A program made the position numbers and the translations under genes. A model generated the notes under the pieces. The model saw nothing but the letters and a program-made list of their open reading frames with translations, had not been told where the DNA came from and did no database searches. From Rhodococcus qingshengii (GTDB lineage Bacteria > Actinomycetota > Actinomycetes > Mycobacteriales > Mycobacteriaceae), in assembly GCF_021025955.1 (NCBI RefSeq), contig NZ_JAJNCL010000002.1, forward strand, positions 423,626 to 487,625: a stretch of 64,000 nt of DNA, given 5' to 3'. Shown piece by piece: positions 37,427-47,016 of this stretch (positions within the stretch are counted from its first letter, which is position 1; the number at the start of each line of letters is the position of its first letter).

Positions 37427-38785
37427 TCAGCCCAGATGGCTGTTGGTCCAGTCGACCCATCCGGTTCGTAGGTCCTCAGTTCCGACGCCGAGAACCGCTC
37501 GGATCCGCGAGTCGAGGTCTTCAGCCGTCATCTTTCCGGAGGCCAGGGCCCGAAAGAGGTCGGTCAGCTTGGCCTCTCCGAATCGATCAGCGATGTACGC
37601 GTTGATCGACCAAGCCGATTCGTACGCCAGTGAACTCACGACCGGTACACCGCCGAACTGCGTGTCGTCCGGAAACTCGGTAGGAGTATCGCCGGCGCGT
37701 ACCGCTGCTGCCAGAGTCGGTGCGATCTCGCCCCAGGCCCGCGAGGATCCGCGGTTTCCCGCGTATTCGGCGAACCCTTCCAACACCCACATCGGTGACC
37801 CGTCGCGGGTTTTCGATCGGGCCGCTATGTGCATGAGTTCGTGGCGCAACACCGTTCGCCTGGTGATGTCGGTCAACCTCGAAGCCGCGGCAGGCGAGAA
37901 AACCACCCGCTGGCCGCTCACGTCGGAAGACCCGTCCGCCGTCGCATCCGCGACCGAAACTGCGGCAATCGAAGCGCCGTCGTGATGGGAGCCGACCAGT
38001 GCGGTGAATTCCTCCGCCGATCCAGCCACCATGAGCACCGCTCGCTCGGACCACCATGGACCCCACAATTGCGTCGTGTTCTCGATGGCCGAGTCCACAT
38101 CGGACGCCAAGGCATCGACAAACGCCTGCTGACCCGGATGCCCGATCACCAGCGCATTACCCGCAGAATTTTCGGCGACGGCCAGCGGGCCGAAGTCCCA
38201 AGGGCCGTTCCAGGATTCGCCCGTCGTTCGGGCTCCGTCCAGTCCGACGATCGCCCCGTCAGCAAGAACCGACCACTGATCACCGCGTTTCGCGAGCGTC
38301 ATGGACACGCCCTTGCGAGTGGGCAACGCGTCGACGCCGTCGAGGGCGTACCGCAACAGGACTTGCGCATTCCATACTTCGACGTCTCCGTCCGGCGCAC
38401 CGGTTCGCGGCGCCGGAGTCAGGCCGCCGTTGGGAATCTCGTATCCCCAGTCGGAGAAGTCGAGCGCTCCCGCTGCAGTGGCTCGTCGAATCTCCGCTTC
38501 GAGCACACCGGGTGCGGCAGCATCGTCGACGAACTTCGCCAGCCCTGACGGATCGTCGGACATCTGCGCCGCAGCCCAGGCATCGAGAAAGGCCTGTACC
38601 TGAGCGGTTCGATCGGCATCCTGCTCGCTGGCTGCATTTTCGTCGGAATCAGACCTGTTCGTCAGGAAGATCGTCAAACCGAGAACGAGCACCACGGCAA
38701 CACCGAGCGCCACGAGAGCCGGGTACTCCCAACGGCGTTTTTGATCTGCGCCGACGTCGGGCGTCGTCATCGGTTCAGTCGGCAC
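37427..38785 (-). CDS. Membrane-anchored peptidase-MA-like (gluzincin) protein
   Basis: A 452-residue protein with a short cytoplasmic N-terminus, one membrane helix (about residues 24-43), an SnoaL/NTF2-like region, then a metallopeptidase-like domain. HELMH is at residues 315-319, followed by PMWVLEGFAEY, whose Glu336 would be the third zinc ligand. This is the pattern of peptidase MA/gluzincin domains. It would face outside the cell, next to pimB' and peptidoglycan hydrolase genes. GTG 38785 has TACACT 7 bases upstream (leaderless). Activity is inferred from motif only. Confidence 0.75.
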   Translation of the reverse strand: MPTEPMTTPDVGADQKRRWEYPALVALGVAVVLVLGLTIFLTNRSDSDENAASEQDADRTAQVQAFLDAWAAAQMSDDPSGLAKFVDDAAAPGVLEAEIRRATAAGALDFSDWGYEIPNGGLTPAPRTGAPDGDVEVWNAQVLLRYALDGVDALPTRKGVSMTLAKRGDQWSVLADGAIVGLDGARTTGESWNGPWDFGPLAVAENSAGNALVIGHPGQQAFVDALASDVDSAIENTTQLWGPWWSERAVLMVAGSAEEFTALVGSHHDGASIAAVSVADATADGSSDVSGQRVVFSPAAASRLTDITRRTVLRHELMHIAARSKTRDGSPMWVLEGFAEYAGNRGSSRAWGEIAPTLAAAVRAGDTPTEFPDDTQFGGVPVVSSLAYESAWSINAYIADRFGEAKLTDLFRALASGKMTAEDLDSRIRAVLGVGTEDLRTGWVDWTNSHLG

Positions 38786-38792
38786 GGTGCCG

Positions 38793-38798
38793 AGTGTA
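38793..38798 (-). promoter_or_regulatory. -10 element of the metallopeptidase-like gene
   Basis: TACACT on the minus strand, 7 bases before the GTG at 38785. Confidence 0.55.
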
Positions 38799-38859
38799 GG
38801 AGAACTCGACTCGACGCTTCACGGCGGCTGGCCACACGTCGCCCGGACGCAGCAAGCCG

Positions 38860-39912
38860 TCAGTAACGACGCGCAGTGGAAAACTCCATGCCTGCCATCG
38901 ACTGAACCTTCACCGGTACGCCGAACGTCGACGCATGCAGAATGTTTCCGTCGCCGGCGTAGATACCGACATGCGAGTTGTCGCTGTAGAAAGTCACGAC
39001 GTCACCGGGCTGTAGTTGGTCCCTCGAGACCGGAACACCGCCCTGTGCCTGCGCTTGGCTCGAACGGGGCAGAGACTTCCCGATCTGCTTGTAGGCCCAG
39101 ACCACCAGACCTGAGCAGTCGAACTCGTTCGGGCCGGTTGCGCCCCAGACGTACGGATCACCGATACGGGTCAGGCCTGCCTGGAGCGCTGCGGCGCCGG
39201 ACCCCGGCGTCAAGTTAGCTAGAATTTTGCTGAGATCGACGTCCGGCGGGAATGGCGTACCGCTCAGTTGGTTACGCTCGGCATCGGTGAGGTTCTGGAA
39301 TGCCTTGGTCACATCGGCGATCTGCGTCTGCAGTTCACTCTGCTTGCGCTGCAAATCGTCACTGAGTGCACGGGCTTGATCGGCGGCGGTTCGAGCATCT
39401 TCGGCCGATCGCTTCGACGCTTCCGAGGCAGCACGCGCATCGGCAGTAGCTTGGTTGAACTGGGAGACCTGCACTGCGGCGTCGTTGGAGATCACGTCGA
39501 GCGCGGACATCTGGTCGAGCAACTGCTGCGGCGAATCGCTCACCATCAGAGCGAAGAGGCGATTGGTCCGCGCACCCTGGTAATTCGCTGTGGCAATGCG
39601 GTTTACCGCCGGAGCGAACTCGGCGACGCGTGCCGAAGCCGCGTCGAGAAGGCCTTGATCGGCTGCCGATCGCGCGTCCGCATCGTTCGCGACGCCCAGC
39701 TTCGCGTCGAGATCGATCTGCGCGTTGTGCAGCGCTTCGTTGGTCTGCTCGGATACCCGGGAGAGCTCACCCAGCTTGTCGAGTGCCTCGGTCGGATTGG
39801 TGATGACGGGGTCGGCGCCGGCCTGCATCGAAGGCCCTGCGACGAGTCCGAACGCCAGCACTCCCACTGTCAATGCGGCGCGTACTCGACTGTTGTTTTT
39901 CGATGAAACCAC
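38860..39912 (-). CDS. NlpC/P60 peptidoglycan endopeptidase with coiled-coil (Rv2190c-like)
   Basis: A 350-residue secreted hydrolase expected to cut the D-Glu-mDAP bond of the peptide stem. A signal peptide (cut near AGADP) is followed by a roughly 190-residue coiled-coil region and a C-terminal NlpC/P60 domain with catalytic Cys in FDCSGLVVW and His in NSHVGIYAG, ending RRY. The frame opens at TTG 39921, but GTG 39912 is preferred because GGAGAG is 9 bases upstream. It shares a 20-base upstream motif with the next NlpC/P60 gene. Confidence 0.9.
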   Translation of the reverse strand: MVSSKNNSRVRAALTVGVLAFGLVAGPSMQAGADPVITNPTEALDKLGELSRVSEQTNEALHNAQIDLDAKLGVANDADARSAADQGLLDAASARVAEFAPAVNRIATANYQGARTNRLFALMVSDSPQQLLDQMSALDVISNDAAVQVSQFNQATADARAASEASKRSAEDARTAADQARALSDDLQRKQSELQTQIADVTKAFQNLTDAERNQLSGTPFPPDVDLSKILANLTPGSGAAALQAGLTRIGDPYVWGATGPNEFDCSGLVVWAYKQIGKSLPRSSQAQAQGGVPVSRDQLQPGDVVTFYSDNSHVGIYAGDGNILHASTFGVPVKVQSMAGMEFSTARRY

Positions 39913-40015
39913 GGAATGCAACTCTCCGTCTCGATGAAGCGACGTCGACCGGGACCGGTCGACGATCTGTTAACTGGCTGTCAACTATTCACAGTACCTG
40001 CCTCGGCCGCGCAAT

Positions 40016-40035
40016 GTCTCGGTAAGGTTACGGAA
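40016..40035 (-). promoter_or_regulatory. 20-base motif shared by both NlpC/P60 upstream regions (copy 1)
   Basis: Minus strand TTCCGTAACCTTACCGAGAC, about 104 bases before the coiled-coil NlpC/P60 start. It matches copy 2 at 41025-41044 at 16 of 20 positions or better. The GTAACC core resembles MtrA-type sites, and the same bases could also include a -10, so its role is open. Confidence 0.55.
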
Positions 40036-40107
40036 CGGCATACGTTTGTGTCTACTCGCCGGTAGGCGTGTCGGGGTGAAGTACTGGCGGATTGTCGAGA
40101 AACAAAA

Positions 40108-40145
40108 AATGTGGGCCTCGAATCAGAAGATTCGAGGCCCACATT
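40108..40145 (-). terminator. Intrinsic terminator of the short NlpC/P60 gene
   Basis: Arms 40108-40124 and 40129-40145 are perfect 17-base complements around a 4-base loop. On the minus strand the hairpin runs into TTTTTTG, a textbook Rho-independent terminator 93 bases after the stop codon at 40238. Confidence 0.92.
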
Positions 40146-40237
40146 CGAAGATCCGGAGCTCCCCCGAGCTCCGCCGCCTTGCAGCGGCGGATCGTTCCGA
40201 CTGCCTACCGGAGACAGCCGTCGAGCGTGATCAGAAA

Positions 40238-40795
40238 TCAGTAACGGCGAGCGCCGTCGTACGGCATCGAAGAGACCGGTGCGAGCTTCACGGGCTGACC
40301 AGCGGTCGACGCGTGGATGACATTGCCGTTGCCGGCGTAGATGCCCGAGTGCGATCCGCCGTAGAAGGAGATCACGTCGCCGACCTGAAGGTCGGACTGT
40401 GCAACGGCAACGCCGGCTGCAGCCTGGTCGTAGCTCGTGCGAGGCAGGTTCAGGCCGGCCTGCTTGTATGCCCACTGGACCAGACCGGAGCAGTCGAATG
40501 CGTCCGGGCCCGATGCGCCGTACACGTACGGGGAGCCCAGCTTGCTCTCTGCGGCGCGAACTGCCTGCTCACCGACACTGGAGATGGGAGCGGCCGGTGC
40601 GGCCGGTGCGATGTCGGTGATGCCCGGGACGACCGGCAACTGAGGAATAGAAACGCCCGGAACCTCGAAGGTGCCGACGCCGGGGATCGTGATGGGGTCT
40701 GCCGAGGCAGGTGCAGCGGTTGCAGCAAATGCACCGACTGCGAGCGCGCCGGCTACTGCCAACTGCGCTGAACGCTTGAAACTCTGTGACGCCAC
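40238..40795 (-). CDS. Short NlpC/P60 peptidoglycan endopeptidase
   Basis: A 185-residue secreted hydrolase: signal peptide (ATAAPASADP), a short Pro-rich linker, and an NlpC/P60 domain with FDCSGLVQWAYKQAG (catalytic Cys) and SHSGIYAGNGNVIH (His). It also ends ARRY and is a close paralogue of the domain encoded downstream, but lacks the coiled coil. The GTG at 40795 has GGAG 10 bases upstream. A c-di-AMP-type riboswitch lies in its leader and a strong terminator follows, so it is a single-gene unit. Confidence 0.9.
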   Translation of the reverse strand: MASQSFKRSAQLAVAGALAVGAFAATAAPASADPITIPGVGTFEVPGVSIPQLPVVPGITDIAPAAPAAPISSVGEQAVRAAESKLGSPYVYGASGPDAFDCSGLVQWAYKQAGLNLPRTSYDQAAAGVAVAQSDLQVGDVISFYGGSHSGIYAGNGNVIHASTAGQPVKLAPVSSMPYDGARRY

Positions 40796-40826
40796 TTAAG
40801 GGGTGCTCCATTTCTTCCATTCATCC

Positions 40827-40985
40827 ACCGACCGAGTTAGCTGACGGGTTCGGGCTGGGAAGATCAGCCCTACCCGCGTGGTCTGCAGCGATCGAGCGTG
40901 CTGCACCCCAGGCGGGATTCACCCCAGTGGAAACTTGGGTTCCCGGTTCGGGTTCCTCGCGGAGATCCCGATTAGGCGGTTCCTG
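40827..40985 (-). promoter_or_regulatory. ydaO/yuaA-type c-di-AMP riboswitch
   Basis: In the leader of the short NlpC/P60 gene, minus strand, the conserved pieces of the family appear in order: CCTAATCGGGA (about 40966-40978), GGGGTGAATCCC (about 40915-40926), and CCCGAACCCGTCAGCTAACTCGG (about 40833-40855). Known members in actinobacteria sit upstream of resuscitation-factor and NlpC/P60 genes and switch expression off when c-di-AMP binds. The boundaries are approximate. Confidence 0.8.
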
Positions 40986-41024
40986 ACGATGCCGGTCCTG
41001 TTTGGTCCGGCAAGACTTCGTTAG

Positions 41025-41044
41025 GTCTCAGGAAGGTTACGAAA
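41025..41044 (-). promoter_or_regulatory. 20-base motif shared by both NlpC/P60 upstream regions (copy 2)
   Basis: Minus strand TTTCGTAACCTTCCTGAGAC, just upstream of the riboswitch, about 230 bases before the coding start. The equivalent copy lies at 40016-40035. Confidence 0.55.
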
Positions 41045-41496
41045 TGATCGCGACGATGTCGACCGCTTCGTGACAATCGCGCCCGATTCGCCGGAAATCG
41101 TGCTGCCGCGCCCGCGATACTCCCAACGGGTCACGAAGAGATAACGACAGGTCTGTTCGGCGAGGCTCACCTGGCCCGCAAACCTGCGCTTTCTACCCAC
41201 TGACAAGGGTCACCAAACCCGACAATCCGATCTTCCATGCAGTTCAACGCCGATTACTTGAAACTAGAACCTGTTTCGATCAATCGAGCGTTTTCGGCGG
41301 CTGATCGTCGTAGCAACAACCTCACGAATCGCCCTACCGGCAAGTAGGCACGGGGCCGCATTCGCGAGTTCCCGCCGCAAGTGTGATCCTCGTCTCTCAT
41401 ACTTTTGTCGGGGGTCGATCCGCTGCTTTCTCAATGGAAGTCGGAGTGAGCCGGATTCCGCGTCAGCACTCACCCATTCCTGTCGGGGGGTCCTTC
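41045..41496. other. Non-coding stretch upstream of the exonuclease/GIY-YIG gene
   Basis: About 450 bases with no credible gene. It should hold the promoter of the riboswitch transcript at its left end. A TetR-type (KstR-like) half-match TAGAACCTGTTTCG lies at 41265-41278, close to TNNAACNNGTTNNA with the last base different. Confidence 0.5.
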
Positions 41497-41502
41497 TACT
41501 GT
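41497..41502 (+). promoter_or_regulatory. -10 element of the exonuclease/GIY-YIG gene
   Basis: TACTGT with a 7-base spacer to GTG 41510, indicating a leaderless mRNA. Confidence 0.6.
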
Positions 41503-41509
41503 CTGCGAT

Positions 41510-43270
41510 GTGAGTCCCGCCTCGGCCCGAGAATTTCCGTCTCCGCCCCCGTTCTCCGACGGGGAGAAATTCGACGTCGGACGGCAACTGAGCTTCGACG
41601 AGCTGGACACACCGCTGAGCGAGACAACGTTTGTCGTCGTCGACCTCGAGACCACAGGCGGAAGCGCCGACCAGGACTCCATCACCGAGATCGGCGCCGT
41701 CAAGATCCGGGGCGGAGAGGTACTCGGTGAAATGGCAACACTCGTCGATCCCGGCCGGTCGATTCCGCCGTACATCGTCGAGCTGACCGGAATCACCACG
41801 GCCATGCTGATCGGCGCACCTCCCATCGAACGTGTCCTGCCTGCATTTCTCGAATTCGCCGAGGGCGCGGTGCTGGTGGCACACAACGCGCCGTTCGACA
41901 TCGGCTTCCTCAAAGCAGCGGCGTCACGCAGCGCACGCCCGTGGCCGGCGTTCCGAGTCCTGTGCACCGTCAAACTCGCCCGACGGGTACTCACACGCGA
42001 CGAAGCACCTTCGGTGAAGCTCTCCGCACTTGCCCATCTGTTTCAAGTGACCACCCAGCCGACGCACCGCGCGCTCGACGACGCGCGTGCGACGGTCGAT
42101 GTCCTCCACGGGTTGATCGACAGGGTCGGAAACCAGGGCGTCCACAGTTACAGCGAACTCGTCGACTACCTGCCCAACATCTCCTCGCATCAGCGGGCCA
42201 AACGGTCCTTCGCCGCAAACCTGCCGCGAAGCCCCGGTGTCTACCTTTTCCGAGGCCCTTCGGACGAAGCCCTCTATATAGGAACTGCTACCGACCTTCG
42301 ACGCCGCGTCCGTAACTACTTCACCGGTTCGGAGACGCGCGGCCGTATGAAGGAAATGGTCGCGCTGGCCACTCGCGTCGACCACGTCGAGTGCGCGCAC
42401 GCTTTGGAAGCCGGAGTCCGCGAACTGCGCCTTCTGAGCGCGCATGCGCCGCCGTACAACCGTCGTTCCAAGTTTCCCAAGCGCGGTTGGTGGATCACCC
42501 TCACGGACGAGGCGTTTCCGAGACTGTCCGTGGTTCGCACGGCGACTGCCGATTCGATCGGCCCGTTCACCTCTCGCGCCGATGCAGTAGACGTCGCCGA
42601 GACAGTCGCAGAGTTCAGTCGTCTACGCACCTGCACCAAGCGACTGGGGCGAGGCGCCGTCCACGGCCCTGACTGCCCCGCTCGCGAATTGGGAGCATGT
42701 CCGGCCTCCTGGGCCCCGGAAATCACTGCACAGGACTACGCGGCGGCCCCTGAGGCTGTGCGTGGTTTCTTCCGGGGAACCAGCGACGCTCCTCTACAAC
42801 AGATGCAGGCGCGGATCGACGAACTGTCCGCACACGCGTTGTTCGAGAATGCTGCTCGTCTACGTGACCGAACCGTCGCAGTCGCTACCGCAGTGCGGCG
42901 CACACAGCGGCTCGCCGCAGTCGCGGCGATCGAACAACTCGTTCTCGCCCGCCCCACCGGGGACGGCGGCTGGGAGCTGTCCGTGATCCGCTCTGGACGG
43001 CTCGCCTCCGCGGGCCTCGCCAGGCGCGGAACACACCCGATGCCCGTCGTCGACGCCATCACAGCGGCCGCCGAAACCGTGTTGCCGGACAACACACCGT
43101 TTCGCGGCGCGTCACCCGAAGAACTGGGCCTGATCGCAAGGTGGCTCGCATCGGACGGTGTCCGAGTCGTGTCGGCGACATCCGGCTACGTCGAACCTGT
43201 GGGCGGTGCCGGCAGGTGGGAAGCCTGGTGCCGACTCGCGCGGGCCGGTACCGAATCCGAACATCGATGA
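41510..43270 (+). CDS. DEDDh exonuclease fused to UvrC-like GIY-YIG nuclease (Rv2191-like)
   Basis: A 586-residue fusion. The N-terminal epsilon-type 3'-5' exonuclease (about 40-205) shows [11 protein letters not shown] (Asp, Glu), [11 protein letters not shown] (Asp) and [14 protein letters not shown] (His, Asp). A GIY-YIG nuclease domain as in UvrC follows (SPGVYLFRG...[17 protein letters not shown], about 240-320), then a UvrC-like middle region. The UvrC C-terminal endonuclease and HhH parts are absent. The GTG at 41510 is set by the -10 at 41497. A role in DNA repair is likely but not proven. Confidence 0.88.
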   Translation: MSPASAREFPSPPPFSDGEKFDVGRQLSFDELDTPLSETTFVVVDLETTGGSADQDSITEIGAVKIRGGEVLGEMATLVDPGRSIPPYIVELTGITTAMLIGAPPIERVLPAFLEFAEGAVLVAHNAPFDIGFLKAAASRSARPWPAFRVLCTVKLARRVLTRDEAPSVKLSALAHLFQVTTQPTHRALDDARATVDVLHGLIDRVGNQGVHSYSELVDYLPNISSHQRAKRSFAANLPRSPGVYLFRGPSDEALYIGTATDLRRRVRNYFTGSETRGRMKEMVALATRVDHVECAHALEAGVRELRLLSAHAPPYNRRSKFPKRGWWITLTDEAFPRLSVVRTATADSIGPFTSRADAVDVAETVAEFSRLRTCTKRLGRGAVHGPDCPARELGACPASWAPEITAQDYAAAPEAVRGFFRGTSDAPLQQMQARIDELSAHALFENAARLRDRTVAVATAVRRTQRLAAVAAIEQLVLARPTGDGGWELSVIRSGRLASAGLARRGTHPMPVVDAITAAAETVLPDNTPFRGASPEELGLIARWLASDGVRVVSATSGYVEPVGGAGRWEAWCRLARAGTESEHR

Positions 43271-43348
43271 CGTAACGACGGGGCGGCACCCCTAAGCTCG
43301 ATCGAAACCACCGGGTCATCACAACCCACCGGGAAATCGAGGAGAGAA

Positions 43349-43624
43349 ATGATCAACGCCATCGTCATGATTCACGCCGAGTCCGCTCGGATCCCGGAAA
43401 CCGCGCAGGCCGTCGCCGACCTGTCCGGTGTGACCGAGGTCTACTCGTGCGCAGGTGACGTCGACTTGATTGCCATCGTGAAAGTACGTGACCACGCCCA
43501 GATCGCCGACGTGGTCACCGGAGGAATCAACAAGGTGCCCGGCGTACTCCGGACCGCCACACACATTGCCTTCCAGTCGTTCTCCAGCGCTGACGTCGAA
43601 GCCGGTTTCTCGCTTGGTGAGTAG
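43349..43624 (+). CDS. Stand-alone Lrp/AsnC ligand-binding (RAM) domain protein
   Basis: A 91-residue protein that is only the effector-binding half of an Lrp/AsnC regulator, with no helix-turn-helix. The ferredoxin-like pattern INAIVMIHAES...VYSCAGDVDLIAIVKVRD...TATHIAF is clear. GAGGAGAG precedes the ATG. Such proteins sense amino acids and may pair with full-length Lrp proteins. It is convergent with trpD, which may be coincidental. Confidence 0.87.
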   Translation: MINAIVMIHAESARIPETAQAVADLSGVTEVYSCAGDVDLIAIVKVRDHAQIADVVTGGINKVPGVLRTATHIAFQSFSSADVEAGFSLGE

Positions 43625-43667
43625 CCCGTCGACCGAGCCTCTTCGACGCCTCTTCGACTGACGTCGA

Positions 43668-44780
43668 TCAGGCTTGGTCAGCCAGATCGGCGGTGAGTGC
43701 CGCCCACTTGTGAAGCAATTCAGCCCCAGCGCCGCTGTCGATCGCGGCAGCGGCGGCGTTCATCCCGGCAGAGATCGCACCCTCGAGGTCGTCGCCGACA
43801 CCGTTGAATGCCGCGATGGCTGCTCCCGCATTCAGCAAGACCGCGTCCCGGACGGGGCCCTCCTGCCCGGAGAGCAGCGTTCGCGCGACCGTGGCGTTGA
43901 CTTCGGCGTCTCCTCCGCGCAACTCCTCGAGAGGAACGCGGTCGATTCCGAGATCACGCGGATCCAACGTGACGGTTCGCACACTTCCACCGCCGACGAT
44001 GTGGACCGTCGAAGTCGTGGAAGTGGTCAGCTCGTCGAGTCCGTCGTCTCCGCGCACCACCAACGCCGAATTGCCGCGCTGCGCAAGTACTCCCGCGACA
44101 ACCGAGATCAGCTTCGGAAATGCGCACCCGATCAGGCCGGCGCGCGGGCGAGCCGGATTGGTCAGTGGACCGAGCACGTTGAACGCCGTCGGGATGCCGA
44201 TTTCCTTGCGGGGTACAGCGGCAAAGCGCAGTGCGGGATGGAAGACCGGCGCGAAGCAGAAGCCGATGCCGACCTCCTCGACACACCTCGCCACCTGCTC
44301 CGGCCCGAGGTTGATGCGAACGCCGAGCGCCTCGAGCACGTCGGCTCCGCCGCTCTTGGACGAAGCAGCGCGGTTGCCGTGCTTGACAACTCGCACACCG
44401 GACGCGGCAACCACGATCGAGGCCATCGTCGAGATGTTGACGGTGTTGGAGCGGTCACCGCCCGTACCGACGATGTCGACGACGTCGGAATCGACCGGCA
44501 CGCGCCGGGAGTGTTCGAGCATCGCGGCAGCGAGGCCTTCCAACTCCGCGGGAGTTTCGCCCTTCATCTTCAGCCCGACACCGAAAGCTGCAATCTGAGC
44601 GGAAGTGGCGTTGTCCGACATGATCTCGCCCATCGCCCAACGGGAGTCCGCTTCCGACAAGTCACTGCCATCCGTGAGCAATCCGAGAATCATCGGCCAG
44701 GACCGCACCACTGCACTCGAATCGACGTTCACGGCGTTGGATGCGTCGGTGCCGGCCATAGTGCCTTGGTCCCCTGTCAT
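43668..44780 (-). CDS. trpD: Anthranilate phosphoribosyltransferase
   Basis: Transfers phosphoribose from PRPP to anthranilate in tryptophan synthesis. The PRPP loop [39 protein letters not shown] and [13 protein letters not shown] are all present. The 370-residue length is normal with a slightly long N-terminus; ATG 44759 (MAGTDAS) is an alternative start. It stands apart from other trp genes, as in M. tuberculosis (Rv2192c). Confidence 0.94.
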   Translation of the reverse strand: MTGDQGTMAGTDASNAVNVDSSAVVRSWPMILGLLTDGSDLSEADSRWAMGEIMSDNATSAQIAAFGVGLKMKGETPAELEGLAAAMLEHSRRVPVDSDVVDIVGTGGDRSNTVNISTMASIVVAASGVRVVKHGNRAASSKSGGADVLEALGVRINLGPEQVARCVEEVGIGFCFAPVFHPALRFAAVPRKEIGIPTAFNVLGPLTNPARPRAGLIGCAFPKLISVVAGVLAQRGNSALVVRGDDGLDELTTSTTSTVHIVGGGSVRTVTLDPRDLGIDRVPLEELRGGDAEVNATVARTLLSGQEGPVRDAVLLNAGAAIAAFNGVGDDLEGAISAGMNAAAAAIDSGAGAELLHKWAALTADLADQA

Positions 44781-44872
44781 TCATGTGGGCTGGATTTCGT
44801 GCTGTCATTTTGTGCTGTCGATGACCCTCGCAGCCTAGTCAGTGAGGTAGCGAGGACACCGAATAGGGCGGC

Positions 44873-45361
44873 TCAGGACTTTCGGCGACGGCGCTTGGGC
44901 GTCGCCTCCGCAAGGGCTGGGGGCTGGAGCGCATCCCACCCGGCTACCGAACCACCGAGTCGCTGGGCCAGACCGGCCATCCGTGATCGCTCCTGGGAGC
45001 AATGCAGGGCGTCCAGCACCTGGACACGCTCGAAGACGACGCGAACCGAATTCTCGACCGCCTGAGCCACGTCCTCGGGCCGACTCACGCCTCGCACATA
45101 GCCGTCCTGGGCGACGATGTTCTCGGCATCGACAACCGAACCCTCCGGCAGGTCCAGATGGTGCCGCAGAACCACTTCGGACTCCGCCCGGAACTCCGGC
45201 TCGGTGGAACCGGCACGTTCGAGAGCCGTCGAACTCGCCTCGGCGTCGTCGAAGCCCTCGGCAACGACGACCAGATCCGACCGCCCCGCGTCGAGCGGCG
45301 TCGGAATCTTTGTGCCGAAAATTCTCAGGAACCACGGTCTACTCTTGTGTGTAGCTGCCAT
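44873..45361 (-). CDS. Conserved hypothetical protein between trpD and ctaE
   Basis: A 162-residue protein starting [26 protein letters not shown] and ending in a basic RRRRKS tail. It contains no motif I recognise. The middle is acidic and helical with a [10 protein letters not shown] stretch. The frame stays open to 45625, but ATG 45361 has a -10 TATGCT (45368-45373) 6 bases upstream and the extension overlaps the ctaE promoter. It is divergent from ctaE. Confidence 0.75.
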   Translation of the reverse strand: MAATHKSRPWFLRIFGTKIPTPLDAGRSDLVVVAEGFDDAEASSTALERAGSTEPEFRAESEVVLRHHLDLPEGSVVDAENIVAQDGYVRGVSRPEDVAQAVENSVRVVFERVQVLDALHCSQERSRMAGLAQRLGGSVAGWDALQPPALAEATPKRRRRKS

Positions 45362-45488
45362 CGCGCCAGCATATTCCGACCACGCCACCAGCGCGTTCGC
45401 CGCCCGATCCCGCGAACTCGAGCCGAGCGACGCGCCGATGGTGGACCCGAGTGGTCGTCTCTTACGACGAAGCGTCATACTTCTGTCT

Positions 45489-46100
45489 GTGACGAGCGCA
45501 GTAGGGACTTCAGGATCGGCAATCACCCAACGCGTGCACTCGCTGAACCGGCCGAATATGGTCAGCGTTGGCACCATCGTGTGGTTGTCAAGTGAGCTCA
45601 TGTTCTTCGCGGGGCTCTTTGCCATGTACTTCGTGGCACGAGCTCAGGCGAACGGAAATTGGCCGCCGGAGCCAACCGAATTGAACCTGTATCTGGCCGT
45701 GCCGGTGACCTTGGTGCTGATCGCATCTTCGTTCACCTGCCAGATGGGTGTCTTCGCGGCTGAGCGTGGCGACGTCTTCGGACTTCGTCGCTGGTACACC
45801 ATCACCTTGATCATGGGGGCGTTCTTCGTCTCCGGCCAGGGTTACGAGTACTACCACCTTGTGCACGAGGGCACCACGATTTCGAGCAGCGTGTACGGCT
45901 CGGTGTTCTACATGACCACCGGCTTCCACGGTCTGCACGTCATCGGCGGTCTCATCGCCTTCGTCTTCTTGATCGCACGTACCCGGGTCAGCAAGTTCAC
46001 GCCCGCCCAGGCCACCGCCGCGATCGTTGTTTCGTACTACTGGCACTTTGTCGACATCGTGTGGATCGCGCTGTTTGCCACGATTTATTTCATCCGTTAA
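45489..46100 (+). CDS. ctaE: Cytochrome c oxidase subunit III (CtaE)
   Basis: A 203-residue membrane subunit of the aa3 oxidase in the actinobacterial bcc-aa3 supercomplex. Five hydrophobic segments and the family stretches [23 protein letters not shown] and [11 protein letters not shown] are visible. The frame opens at 45117, but the GTG at 45489 begins the conserved sequence and has CATACT 7 bases upstream. The qcr genes follow 64 bases downstream. Confidence 0.94.
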   Translation: MTSAVGTSGSAITQRVHSLNRPNMVSVGTIVWLSSELMFFAGLFAMYFVARAQANGNWPPEPTELNLYLAVPVTLVLIASSFTCQMGVFAAERGDVFGLRRWYTITLIMGAFFVSGQGYEYYHLVHEGTTISSSVYGSVFYMTTGFHGLHVIGGLIAFVFLIARTRVSKFTPAQATAAIVVSYYWHFVDIVWIALFATIYFIR

Positions 46101-46164
46101 TCAGCTGTACGCCCCAGGCAGCCCCTGACGTCCAGTTCCGTCCCGACATACCAAAGGGATACAG

Positions 46165-47016
46165 ATGAGTTCATCCCCCCCTCCCGCATCCGATAACTCA
46201 GCGAATGCCGCGAAGTCGCGTCGCCAGCGGAAAATCCGCCGGCGCGTTACCGGCGCGCTCGTATTGATGATGGGATTGATCAGCGCAGGTTTCCTCGCTT
46301 CGGCGTTGACACCAGCTCCGCAGGTTGCGACCGCCAGTGACGATTCAGCAGCCCTGATTCGTGAAGGCAAGCAGCTCTACGACACGTCATGCATCACGTG
46401 CCACGGCGCGAACTTGCAGGGCGTCCAGGACCGCGGTCCCAGCCTCATCGGCGTCGGCGAAGCAGCCGTGTACTTCCAGGTCTCCTCTGGTCGTATGCCC
46501 GCAGCTCGCAACGAGGCCCAGGCCGAGCGCAAGGACCCCAAGTTCGATGCTGCGCAGACCGACGCCCTCGGCGCTTTCATCCAGGCCAACGGCGGCGGCC
46601 CGACGCTCATCCGCGACGAGAACGGCGAAATCGCCCAGTCCTCACTGCGCGGTGGAGACATCGGACGCGGCAGTGAGCTCTTCCGGCTCAACTGCGCGTC
46701 GTGCCACAACTTCACCGGCCGCGGCGGCGCACTGTCCTCGGGCAAGTACGCCCCGGTCCTGGATCCGGCCAGCGAGCAGCAGATCTACGCTGCCATGGTT
46801 ACCGGCCCCCAGAACATGCCGAAGTTCTCGGATCGTCAGCTGACGATCGAGGAGAAGAAGGACATCATCGCCTACGTCAAGTCGTCGGGCGAGTCGAAGG
46901 ACCCCGGTGGGTACGGGCTCGGTGGCCTCGGTCCGGCCTCTGAGGGTCTCGCCATGTGGGCCGTCGGAATCATCGCTGTCGTCGGTGCAGCATTGTGGAT
47001 CGGAGCAAGGTCATGA
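46165..47016 (+). CDS. qcrC: Menaquinol:cytochrome c reductase diheme cytochrome c subunit (QcrC)
   Basis: Diheme cytochrome cc of 283 residues that replaces cytochrome c1 plus soluble cytochrome c in actinobacteria. It has an N-terminal membrane signal anchor, two CXXCH heme sites (CITCH at 76-80 and CASCH at 177-181), and a C-terminal membrane helix. AAAGGGA precedes the ATG, and the stop overlaps qcrA (ATGA). Confidence 0.95.
   Translation: MSSSPPPASDNSANAAKSRRQRKIRRRVTGALVLMMGLISAGFLASALTPAPQVATASDDSAALIREGKQLYDTSCITCHGANLQGVQDRGPSLIGVGEAAVYFQVSSGRMPAARNEAQAERKDPKFDAAQTDALGAFIQANGGGPTLIRDENGEIAQSSLRGGDIGRGSELFRLNCASCHNFTGRGGALSSGKYAPVLDPASEQQIYAAMVTGPQNMPKFSDRQLTIEEKKDIIAYVKSSGESKDPGGYGLGGLGPASEGLAMWAVGIIAVVGAALWIGARS

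Noticed and set aside
35862-37985. 707-codon plus-strand open frame
   Set aside because: Antisense to pimB' and the metallopeptidase gene; Arg/Ser/Pro-rich shadow typical of high-GC DNA, with no family motifs.
39942-39965. Palindrome GTCGACC-type hairpin in the leader of the coiled-coil NlpC/P60 gene
   Set aside because: Contains SalI-like self-complementary sequence common in high-GC DNA. No riboswitch core accompanies it, so no regulatory claim is made.
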